In this document: positions 1-5,412 of the stretch, piece by piece | Numbering within the stretch: the first letter of the stretch is position 1 | Layout of the letters: the number at the start of each line of letters is the position of its first letter | Translations under genes and position numbers: made by a program | Notes under the pieces: model-generated | Seen by the model: only the letters and a program-made list of their open reading frames with translations | Database searches by the model: none | What the model was told of the DNA's origin: nothing | NCBI GenBank assembly: GCA_900549455.1 | Contig: UROM01000104.1 | Location: 1-6,436 of the forward strand | DNA from: an uncultured Collinsella sp. | GTDB lineage: Bacteria; Actinomycetota; Coriobacteriia; Coriobacteriales; Coriobacteriaceae | Direction of reading: 5' to 3' | DNA length: 6,436 nucleotides

Positions 1-48
1 TCTACACTTATGCGATCGTCGGCAGCGTCAGATGTGTATAAGAGACAG
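1..48 (+). other. Nextera/Tn5 library adapter (artefact, not genomic)
   Basis: Bases 1-7 match the end of the Illumina P5 primer, 8-15 are an 8-base i5 index (TTATGCGA, which I recall as Nextera S522), 16-29 are the Read 1 adapter stem, and 30-48 are the 19-bp Tn5 mosaic end AGATGTGTATAAGAGACAG. Genomic sequence begins at 49. An open frame runs through the adapter from base 10 and makes the well-known artefact peptide MRSSAASDVYKRQ; it must not be counted as protein. Confidence 0.98.
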
Positions 49-246
49 GTCCCCACCCGCACGGCTGCACAGGCGCAGCCCGCGTCTCGGCCAACCCCAT
101 CCACCGAGACCATCCGCAGCGCCGAGTCCATGCGTCGCGCGCGCCTTGCCGTCAAACGTCAACGCACGATGGCACTCACGATGGTGATTGCTGCCCTGAT
201 AGCAATCGTGGTCATACTCGTCCTCGCATCTGCCGGCATGCTTTAG
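49..246 (+). CDS. C-terminal fragment of a membrane protein, 5' end cut by the library adapter
   Basis: Sixty-five genomic codons end at a TAG stop at 244-246. The visible residues are a Pro/Ala/Thr-rich, probably disordered stretch (about 1-25), a basic segment with the pattern MRRARLAVKRQR (28-39), then a very hydrophobic helix of about 20 residues (43-63) that ends two residues before the C-terminus. The basic patch before the helix suggests that the N-terminal part is cytoplasmic and the helix is a C-terminal membrane anchor. The upstream start is missing, and any start inside the adapter is false. The gene converges on the zinc-ribbon gene. I do not recognise the family; a tail-anchored signalling or cell-envelope protein would fit, but nothing here proves it. 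Confidence 0.75.
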   Translation, partial: VPTRTAAQAQPASRPTPSTETIRSAESMRRARLAVKRQRTMALTMVIAALIAIVVILVLASAGML

Positions 247-252
247 CCGGCA
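231..252 (+). repeat. Small hairpin across the stop codon of the first gene
   Basis: TGCCGGC (231-237) pairs with GCCGGCA (246-252) across an 8-base loop that contains most of the TAG stop. There is no T tract after it, so it is not a classical intrinsic terminator. It may help to end or protect the plus-strand transcript, or be chance in GC-rich DNA. Confidence 0.3.
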
Positions 253-285
253 GTAAAACCAAAGTCAGCAAATAGGCCCATTTGC

Positions 286-334
286 AAAAAGCGGTGGCGG
301 GCGCAACTCTCAATAAAGCCGCGCCCGCCACCGC
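286..334 (-). terminator. Intrinsic terminator of the zinc-ribbon gene
   Basis: A perfect 14-bp inverted repeat, GCGGTGGCGGGCGC (291-304) and its complement (321-334), encloses a 16-base loop. On the minus strand the stem is followed by TTTTT (plus-strand AAAAA at 286-290). It lies just over 30 bases past the zinc-ribbon stop codon, as expected for a rho-independent terminator. On the plus strand the hairpin has no T tract, so it probably works mainly for the minus strand, although it could also block read-through from the first gene. Confidence 0.88.
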
Positions 335-366
335 CGCCATGCATCGCACGCTGACAATACGAGGTA

Positions 367-1611
367 CTAGGAAATCAAAAGCTCAAAGGAATCCGTGATG
401 CGCGTTCCCATGGTAACGGCGCCGTCTCCCGATTCGACTGTGGTATTCAGGTAGTACTTGCCATATTTCTTTTTAGGTACACCCGTAACAGTAAGGTCGC
501 AGTCCTCCTCCTCGACGGGAAGCGAGAACTCAAAGCCCTTATTCCTGACAAACGTACCAGTGACGTCCGTGTAGGTGCGATAGTCGTCGCCATCGGATTG
601 GGCGACGGTTTTTTCGGCGTTGTAGGTATCGTGGGCATGCAGCGTGGCCGAGATGTCTGCAACCGCTTCGCCGGAATCGCTGATGCTCTTAAACACAATC
701 ACAAGGTCGTTTTTGCTCGCGCCGTAGCAAGCATGGCCCCAAGAGTTGCCCGTCTCCTTAAGTGCTCCGCGCCACGTGGTGTTGGCAAAGCTCGTGGGCT
801 TATCGATGTTGAGCTTCGCTGTGCTACCGGAGGTCGTGGTGGTCGACGAGGTCGCATTGCCCGTCGTGGAAGAGCCCTCGGCATCGGAGCTGGCGTCCCC
901 GCCGTTCTTGCTTGCGGTCTTGAGCTCCGCCTTAGCGTCCTTAAGGTCGGACTTTGTCTGATCGAGCTCGTCTTGCGTTTTTGTGAGTTCGTCCTTGGAA
1001 GATTCAAGCTGCTTCTTGAGCTTTTGAATCTGCTCCGTATTTTGCGGATGAGCCAAACCATATGAGTAGCCCGCCCAGCCGGTTCCCGCGCACAAGGCGG
1101 CAACGACAATAATGCCGGCGGCGATGGCGGGCGCATACGACTTGCCCAGGCGCTTGCGTGCCAACTTGTACTCGGCCTTGGCCGTCTTGAGGCTCTCGCG
1201 GTCCTGCTCGAGCTGCTCTTCCTCACTGAGCGGCGTAGAACCAAAATCGGCATGGCAGGCAGGCTCAGTTTCCACGTCCTCGATCGTAGTGCCAAAGTCT
1301 GACAAGGGATCGACTACACGCGTGGCGTCCGAATCGGATTCGGGCACAGCGGGCTCAAACGCGCCGGGTGCCGCCACCGGCTGCTCGTCTGCTTTCGAGG
1401 CAGCATCCGCCTTAGGCAACTCCACCGTTGCCGCCGTAGCGGCCTCGCCGTCGCGCCAAGAAAAGGCAGGGCTCTGTGACACGGTCTGGGGCGTAGTATA
1501 GGGATCTTCGGAAACGGGCGCAGTCGACGAGGGCGCGGCAAGAGGCGATCCACACTCAGAGCAAAAACTAGCGTCATCGGGCAACAATGCACCGCAATAA
1601 GGGCATTCCAT
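367..1611 (-). CDS. Zinc-ribbon, single-pass membrane protein with coiled coil and C-terminal ectodomain (414 aa)
   Basis: The protein opens with a zinc ribbon (C3-x2-C6 and C17-x2-C20), which fixes the start at MECPYCG; GAGAGG lies 9 bases upstream as ribosome binding site. Residues 25-125 are acidic and Ser/Thr/Pro-rich, likely disordered, with several Thr next to acidic residues (for example T97 and T116) that could be kinase targets. A charged helix (128-158) leads into a membrane segment (about 160-183). Outside, a heptad-like coiled coil (191-235) is followed by a Ser/Thr/Gly linker (236-266) and a beta-rich domain (about 274-414) beginning FANTTWRGAL, with Cys at 295 and 371. Topology is inferred as N-terminus in. 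Zinc-ribbon membrane proteins of this layout are common in Actinobacteria and Firmicutes but mostly uncharacterised. It is divergent from the FHA and kinase genes, so a role as partner or substrate of that pair is plausible but unproven. Confidence 0.92.
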   Translation of the reverse strand: MECPYCGALLPDDASFCSECGSPLAAPSSTAPVSEDPYTTPQTVSQSPAFSWRDGEAATAATVELPKADAASKADEQPVAAPGAFEPAVPESDSDATRVVDPLSDFGTTIEDVETEPACHADFGSTPLSEEEQLEQDRESLKTAKAEYKLARKRLGKSYAPAIAAGIIVVAALCAGTGWAGYSYGLAHPQNTEQIQKLKKQLESSKDELTKTQDELDQTKSDLKDAKAELKTASKNGGDASSDAEGSSTTGNATSSTTTTSGSTAKLNIDKPTSFANTTWRGALKETGNSWGHACYGASKNDLVIVFKSISDSGEAVADISATLHAHDTYNAEKTVAQSDGDDYRTYTDVTGTFVRNKGFEFSLPVEEEDCDLTVTGVPKKKYGKYYLNTTVESGDGAVTMGTRITDSFELLIS

Positions 1612-1650
1612 AGGGCACGACCTCTCAAAATGTGTCGTTTGCAGCCATCC

Positions 1651-1677
1651 TGCAACTTGGCGTATCTGCCCTATAAT
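1651..1677 (+). promoter_or_regulatory. Possible promoter of the FHA gene (consensus -10 box)
   Basis: TATAAT at 1672-1677 is a perfect -10 hexamer in the divergent intergenic region. The best -35 candidate 16-17 bases upstream (around CTGCAA) is poor. Initiation here would give a leader of roughly 105-110 bases containing the inverted repeat at 1693-1731. An alternative pair, TTGCGC (1700) and TACGCT (1723) with a 17-base spacer, has a better -35 and a weaker -10. No convincing minus-strand promoter for the zinc-ribbon gene was found. Confidence 0.35.
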
Positions 1678-1692
1678 GTCTCAATAGTTATG

Positions 1693-1731
1693 CAAAGCGT
1701 TGCGCAACATTTTTCGAGTCGGTACGCTTTG
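1693..1731. promoter_or_regulatory. Nested inverted repeats, candidate operator in the divergent region
   Basis: CAAAGCGT (1693-1700) and ACGCTTTG (1724-1731) are an 8-bp inverted repeat whose centres are 31 bp apart, about three helical turns. Overlapping the left arm is a perfect 10-bp palindrome, GTTGCGCAAC (1699-1708). The same palindrome recurs at 5336-5345 upstream of the last gene. The layout suits a dimeric regulator controlling one or both divergent genes, or a leader hairpin; no regulator is identified. Confidence 0.45.
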
Positions 1732-1779
1732 AGCGTAGCCATTTCCTATCATGTTTGCAGTACGTCATTAAAGTTATCT

Positions 1780-1794
1780 GGGGAGGCAGCCATG
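1780..1794 (+). promoter_or_regulatory. Ribosome binding site that sets the FHA gene start
   Basis: GGGGAGG at 1780-1786 lies 5 bases before ATG at 1792. In-frame ATG codons further upstream (for example 1630 and 1690) fall in the control region and would add a non-conserved-looking leader, so 1792 is preferred. Confidence 0.8.
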
Positions 1795-2754
1795 GCGGCG
1801 GAAACACCGTGCTCGGTCCTCTACAACGACATCCGATCGTTCGGCGGTCTCAAGCATCTCGAGATTGCGCGAATGCTCATTAACGGCAATTCGTATGCAG
1901 GCAGTACCCTGCTCGACAAATGCTCTACCAACCGCTCGTACCTCACTCGCTACATCGTCCACCGCGAGCCCGATCAGTGTGCGCCAGGTATCTACAATGA
2001 CCTTACCGTCTCCACGCTTAACCTTGCCGCCGCCATTAGCAGCAAGCTCGGCGGAGGCGATCGCGCCTATCAGGAAATATCCGAGCATTACAGCGGCCCG
2101 GCGGCCCAAGGCATGATGTCGGTTCTCGCCGATTATGACCTCGACGACCGCCTCTACGCCAATGCCTTGGGGCGTATCAACAGCTCCGATGACCACAGCC
2201 CCCGCGAAAAAAGCACGCTCTTCTTGATGCTCTTTGTGGCAACGGGCGCACTTGCCGACCCCGTTCAAGGCGTGGCCACCGTCGAGCGCTTTTGCGACAG
2301 CAAGACGGGCGGGCACTTTGGCACCACCGAAACTACCGTCGGACGTGGCTTTATGGGCAGCCTGGAGCAGCCGCGCGCCGTCGCCCCCAACCTCGGTCTG
2401 CTCAGGACACATGCCGACAACTGCGTCGACATGCAAATCCATCCCCTCACACGCGATCCGTGCGGCACCGTGATTGGCTCTTTGCCCAAAACCTCGCCCA
2501 GCATCACCGATGTGGGCGCCGACGCATCGCGCGAGCATCTTCGCATTTGGCTTGAGGGTGAGCACTGGTACGCCCAGGGCCTTGGATCGACCAACGGCAC
2601 GGTGCTCGAATCGGGTGCAGGCGACGGCGATATCGTAATCGAGCCGCCCCGCGACCAACGAGAGCCCGGCAAAGTCTATCCCCCCGTGGAAATCGCCAAC
2701 AGCGACAGACTTCATTTGGGTCTCTATACAACGTTTCTCGTTATTGTGGACTAG
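1792..2754 (+). CDS. FHA domain-containing protein (320 aa)
   Basis: FHA domains bind phosphothreonine peptides, usually on partners of Ser/Thr kinases. The C-terminal part (about 224-320) fits the fold: SREH at 246-249 is the SxxH turn and GSTNGT at 265-270 is the signature Asn/Thr loop, followed by the usual LHLG and hydrophobic last strand. The normally conserved GR at the start of the domain is G229-S230 here, so one phosphate-contacting Arg appears to be missing. Residues 1-220 are soluble, mainly helical, with no recognised domain, signal peptide or membrane segment; the protein should be cytoplasmic. The last residues of the FHA strand are the protein C-terminus. The kinase gene follows after 171 bases on the same strand, which makes phosphorylated kinase or the divergent zinc-ribbon protein natural candidate ligands. 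The FHA assignment is firm; the partner is inferred. Confidence 0.92.
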   Translation: MAAETPCSVLYNDIRSFGGLKHLEIARMLINGNSYAGSTLLDKCSTNRSYLTRYIVHREPDQCAPGIYNDLTVSTLNLAAAISSKLGGGDRAYQEISEHYSGPAAQGMMSVLADYDLDDRLYANALGRINSSDDHSPREKSTLFLMLFVATGALADPVQGVATVERFCDSKTGGHFGTTETTVGRGFMGSLEQPRAVAPNLGLLRTHADNCVDMQIHPLTRDPCGTVIGSLPKTSPSITDVGADASREHLRIWLEGEHWYAQGLGSTNGTVLESGAGDGDIVIEPPRDQREPGKVYPPVEIANSDRLHLGLYTTFLVIVD

Positions 2755-2811
2755 CGCGTAGAGGCGTGGGAAAACAAGTGTCACTCGTCTTATATCATTT
2801 ACGTTGCACGC

Positions 2812-2822
2812 TACACTATAAA
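2812..2822 (+). promoter_or_regulatory. Weak -10-like box in the FHA-kinase gap
   Basis: The 171-base gap between the FHA and kinase genes is locally AT-rich and holds TACACTATAAA at 2812-2822, containing two possible -10 hexamers. No good -35 stands 16-18 bases upstream. No terminator hairpin is visible after the FHA gene, so the kinase could be read from its own promoter or by read-through. Confidence 0.2.
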
Positions 2823-2914
2823 TAGCAATACGAGTCAGCTTATCGGCAAACACGTCTATCATGGACTTTAATCGATAATCGCGTTCTCGGTGTGAGCACG
2901 CGGCCCCACCAAAC

Positions 2915-2928
2915 GAAGGAACGCCTTG
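2915..2928 (+). promoter_or_regulatory. Ribosome binding site and TTG start of the kinase gene
   Basis: GAAGGA at 2915-2920 is 5 bases before TTG at 2926-2928. An in-frame TGA at 2893-2895 closes the frame upstream. The next in-frame ATG (3034, Met37) has no better site and lies close to the glycine-rich loop of the kinase domain, so TTG is the best start. Confidence 0.8.
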
Positions 2929-5010
2929 GATACCACCAACACCGCCCCTGGCGACAAACTCATCCGTCTCGACACGTTCGATACCGCCGTGGCAGTCGAC
3001 CCCAGCGCCGAGGATGATGCCAAGCGACGGTTTATGACGCTTATTCTTCAGACGGCATACCGCGACGGCGGCAATATCGGACATGTGCTCCGCGCGACCA
3101 ACACGAGCGGCGAGGTCTTTGCCGTCAAGCTGCTCAAGGACAACGCCATCCTTTCCGACCAAGCCCCCGACCGCTCCGCCGAGCAATCGGCCGCGCACCT
3201 GGCCAACACCGCCGCGCTGTTCGAGGAGTATCGTCATCTGTGTACCGTCTCGCACCTGCGCGGATTTCCGCGCGTCTATGGCTATGGATCGTGCGAGGAC
3301 GACCCGCTCATCCTCATGGAGTGGGTCGAGGGCACCTCGCTCAAGCAGGTGCTGCCCTTACTTCCGCACGATGCCTCGGGCGGGCTAACTACCCAGATGG
3401 TGGCCGCCGTTGGAAACGCCGTGCTTCGCGCACTCCTGATGACCCAGGGGCTCGTTAATCCGGTCGTCCATCGCGACCTGTCGCCAGCCAATATCATGTT
3501 CCGTACCACCAGTCGAACGCTTGAGCAGCAGATCGCCGATTGTTCCTTTGACCCCTGCCTCATCGACATGGGCTCCGCGACCATAGCCCTCGGCGATGAC
3601 ACGATCACCCGGCGCGCCGACATCTGGCGCTTTGCCACGCCCGCATACGCCGCGCCCGAGATGCTCACGCAGGATATCGAAGGCATCGCGGCCCTTCGCC
3701 GCTCGCCCGCCATCGATGTCTATGCGCTTTCGAGCATTCTGTACCAGCTCTACAGCGGTCGCAAGCCGTTCGACGTCGAGTCGACGGGTGCCGCGGCAAC
3801 CGGCTCGTTCTACCTCATAAAAACCAAGACCAAGCCGACGCCGCTCGAGCCGCGATGCAATGACGACGAAGCGCTCGTCCAGATCATCATGAAAGGCATT
3901 TCAGTCGAGCAGTGCGATCGTCCCACCGAGCAGCAGATGCTCGAGGTGCTCTCGGCATACCTCACCGATGCCGAATCCGAGGGCCGCGAAGGCGCAGGAG
4001 ACGAGGCCGCGATTGATATCGATTCTGGCACGCACCTTAAGGTCGACGTCGCCGGCGAGCGCGCGCGAGAGATCCTGGAGCAGGCCCGGCACGATGCCAT
4101 GACCCGCCGCCGCTTTATTATCGGTGGCGTTGTCGCGGCCGTTGCGGGGCTCGGCGTTATCGGGGCGGCAACCCATGGCTTTGGCATCCCCGACTACCTG
4201 GACGGCATCCGCAGTTCGCTTGACGACTACACCTGGGATCAGCTGCAGGAGATTTCGCTCAAGATTAAGGCCGCCGAGACCCGTAGCGAGGCACGCGAGA
4301 TTGCAAAGCGCTACCATCTGCTCGATGCCGATGGGCACATCCCCTATCCGTGCACCAAGCGCATGAGGCTCACCAACGGGCTGCACGTCGGCGCGCAGCT
4401 TGTGGGCATCCGTCACGACGAGCTTCTAGACGGTACGGGCAAGGCCGGGCTGACGTTTATGTTCGACGCGGGTATTGCCGAGCGCGATGCTGCGGCTGAA
4501 CCGCCGAGCGCCGGCTGGGCAGATTGCGAGCTGCGGGAATGGCTCGATAGCGACGGCCTTAAGCTGCTGCCCAACGAGCTGCGCGCACTCATCAAATCTG
4601 TCAAAAAGATCTCGAATAACGTTGGCGCCGCCAGAAGCGTATCGTGCCTGAGCGAGTTGCCCGCAACCCTTTGGCTGCCCGCCATGGTCGAGCTGTGCGG
4701 TACGCAACCGCCCGAGTCATTTGCCGAGGACTTTCGCTACCTGGCCGACATCTATAACGGCGAGGGCAAGGAGTACCAGCTCTTCCGCGAGCTCAAGGTG
4801 AGTCCGTATACCACGAACGAGACGTTGGTTCGCCAGTGGAAGGGCAAGGACACCTGTTGGTGGGAACGAACGGCGAGTCCCGACACATCAGAGAGCGAAG
4901 GCACGCTCTATATGAACCGCGTGGGACGCGACGGCGACGTCTTTACGTACGCAACGCCTGCGGAAAAGCCAAACAAGCGAACCTGTGTGATTCCCGGGTT
5001 CTGCATCTAG
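2926..5010 (+). CDS. Membrane Ser/Thr protein kinase with extracytoplasmic DUF6273-like domain (694 aa)
   Basis: The N-terminal half is a Hanks-type kinase expected to phosphorylate Ser/Thr on cytoplasmic targets. Visible motifs: glycine-rich loop around DGGNIGHV (47-54), ATP-binding Lys68 in FAVKLL, a Glu at 100/101 for the alpha-C helix, catalytic loop HRDLSPAN (182-189), metal-binding D214 in DMG instead of DFG, and APE at 243-245 after ATPAY. All catalytic residues are present, so it should be active. An acidic linker (346-385) leads to TRRRFIIGG and a hydrophobic segment (about 397-418), the single membrane anchor. The rest (about 475-694) has seven Cys and resembles DUF6273: a W-x2-CELREWL segment, a CWWERT segment near 644, and a C-terminal PGFCI. 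This resembles a receptor kinase whose outer domain could sense a ligand or cell-wall state, but the stimulus is unknown. The DUF6273 name comes from pattern recognition, not a search. Confidence 0.92.
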   Translation: MDTTNTAPGDKLIRLDTFDTAVAVDPSAEDDAKRRFMTLILQTAYRDGGNIGHVLRATNTSGEVFAVKLLKDNAILSDQAPDRSAEQSAAHLANTAALFEEYRHLCTVSHLRGFPRVYGYGSCEDDPLILMEWVEGTSLKQVLPLLPHDASGGLTTQMVAAVGNAVLRALLMTQGLVNPVVHRDLSPANIMFRTTSRTLEQQIADCSFDPCLIDMGSATIALGDDTITRRADIWRFATPAYAAPEMLTQDIEGIAALRRSPAIDVYALSSILYQLYSGRKPFDVESTGAAATGSFYLIKTKTKPTPLEPRCNDDEALVQIIMKGISVEQCDRPTEQQMLEVLSAYLTDAESEGREGAGDEAAIDIDSGTHLKVDVAGERAREILEQARHDAMTRRRFIIGGVVAAVAGLGVIGAATHGFGIPDYLDGIRSSLDDYTWDQLQEISLKIKAAETRSEAREIAKRYHLLDADGHIPYPCTKRMRLTNGLHVGAQLVGIRHDELLDGTGKAGLTFMFDAGIAERDAAAEPPSAGWADCELREWLDSDGLKLLPNELRALIKSVKKISNNVGAARSVSCLSELPATLWLPAMVELCGTQPPESFAEDFRYLADIYNGEGKEYQLFRELKVSPYTTNETLVRQWKGKDTCWWERTASPDTSESEGTLYMNRVGRDGDVFTYATPAEKPNKRTCVIPGFCI

Positions 5011-5051
5011 GCGGCGGGCGTCTTGCCGTGACGAGACCCCTCCCCGGCAAT

Positions 5052-5110
5052 TGTCTTGATCTGTAACAGTTAGAACCCAAAAACCGGTCTAGATGTTACA
5101 GATCGAGACA
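5052..5110. repeat. Palindromic repeat unit 1 of 3 (59 bp)
   Basis: Left arm TGTCTTGATCTGTAACA (5052-5068) and right arm TGTTACAGATCGAGACA (5094-5110) are inverted copies matching at 16 of 17 positions; the exception is a U-G wobble in plus-strand RNA. The 25-base centre holds a second short stem (TAGA with TCTA, then CC with GG) and an A-rich loop. Both arms contain GATC, and a TCTAGA hexamer sits just before the right arm. The unit starts 42 bases after the kinase stop codon. No T tract follows on either strand, so it is not a standard intrinsic terminator. Confidence 0.93.
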
Positions 5111-5132
5111 AAACCCCAGCCCCGCGAGACAA

Positions 5133-5191
5133 CATCTCAATCTGTAACAGTAAGGGGTCAAAAACCTCTCTAGATGTTACAGATCAAGACA
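5133..5191. repeat. Palindromic repeat unit 2 of 3 (59 bp)
   Basis: It starts exactly 81 bases after unit 1 and shares 47 of 59 positions with it. Arms are 5133-5149 and 5175-5191. The right arm differs from unit 1 at one base; the left arm carries four transitions in its outer part, each giving A-C mismatches in plus-strand RNA but G-U wobbles on the minus strand. The inner ten bases of the arms (TCTGTAACA side) pair perfectly. The central 25 bases keep the CAAAAA loop and TCTAGA. Confidence 0.92.
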
Positions 5192-5199
5192 TTTGAGTT

Positions 5200-5213
5200 G
5201 ACCGCGGACGGTC
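5200..5213. repeat. Short hairpin in the second spacer
   Basis: GACCG (5200-5204) and CGGTC (5209-5213) can pair across the 4-base loop CGGA. The first spacer (5111-5132) has no equivalent, so it may be incidental. Confidence 0.3.
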
Positions 5214-5272
5214 CGTCTCGATCAGTAACAGTTAGAGGTCATATTTGCTGCTAGATGTTACGGATCGAGACA
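5214..5272. repeat. Palindromic repeat unit 3 of 3 (59 bp)
   Basis: It starts exactly 81 bases after unit 2 and matches units 1 and 2 at 44 of 59 positions each. Arms 5214-5230 and 5256-5272 pair at 15 of 17 positions, with GTCTCGATC fully complementary. The centre has diverged most (ATATTT in place of the A run), yet TAG with CTA and GGT with GCT can still form an inner stem. It ends 140 bases before the start codon of the coiled-coil gene. Confidence 0.92.
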
Positions 5273-5412
5273 TTAGCTTGCCGAGAACTTCGCCTCATAA
5301 ATGTGATTCAAGTGTGTCGATATTTCCTTGCCAATGTTGCGCAACAGAAGTCCTTTCGGCGGTCGTAACGTACGAATTGTCATAGGTACCCCTTCAACGA
5401 TTGGGAGAAGAA
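5273..5412 (+). promoter_or_regulatory. Leader region of the coiled-coil gene with palindrome GTTGCGCAAC
   Basis: This 140-base stretch between the hairpin array and the last gene should contain its promoter. The clearest element is TGTTGCGCAACA (5335-5346), a perfect 12-bp palindrome whose central 10 bases also occur at 1699-1708. I see no convincing -35/-10 pair. The ribosome binding site is the purine run GGGAGAAG at 5403-5410. Confidence 0.4.

Noticed and set aside
1630..1791. N-terminal extension of the FHA protein from ATG 1630
   Set aside because: It overlaps the promoter-like region, lacks a ribosome binding site and leaves a strong one at 1780-1786 unexplained.
1774..3255. Long 493-codon open frame on the minus strand opposite the FHA gene
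   Set aside because: It is a shadow frame in GC-rich DNA. The plus strand carries clear FHA and kinase motifs, and the minus-strand frame crosses both genes and the gap between them.
5052..5110. Unit 1 as the intrinsic terminator of the kinase gene
   Set aside because: The stem is long, but no T tract follows on the plus strand, and the same structure is repeated twice more, which points to a repeat family.
5052..5272. CRISPR array, suggested by regular units and constant 22-base spacers
   Set aside because: Units are 59 bp, full-length palindromes and only 75-80% identical, there are just three, spacers are shorter than normal, and no cas gene is nearby.
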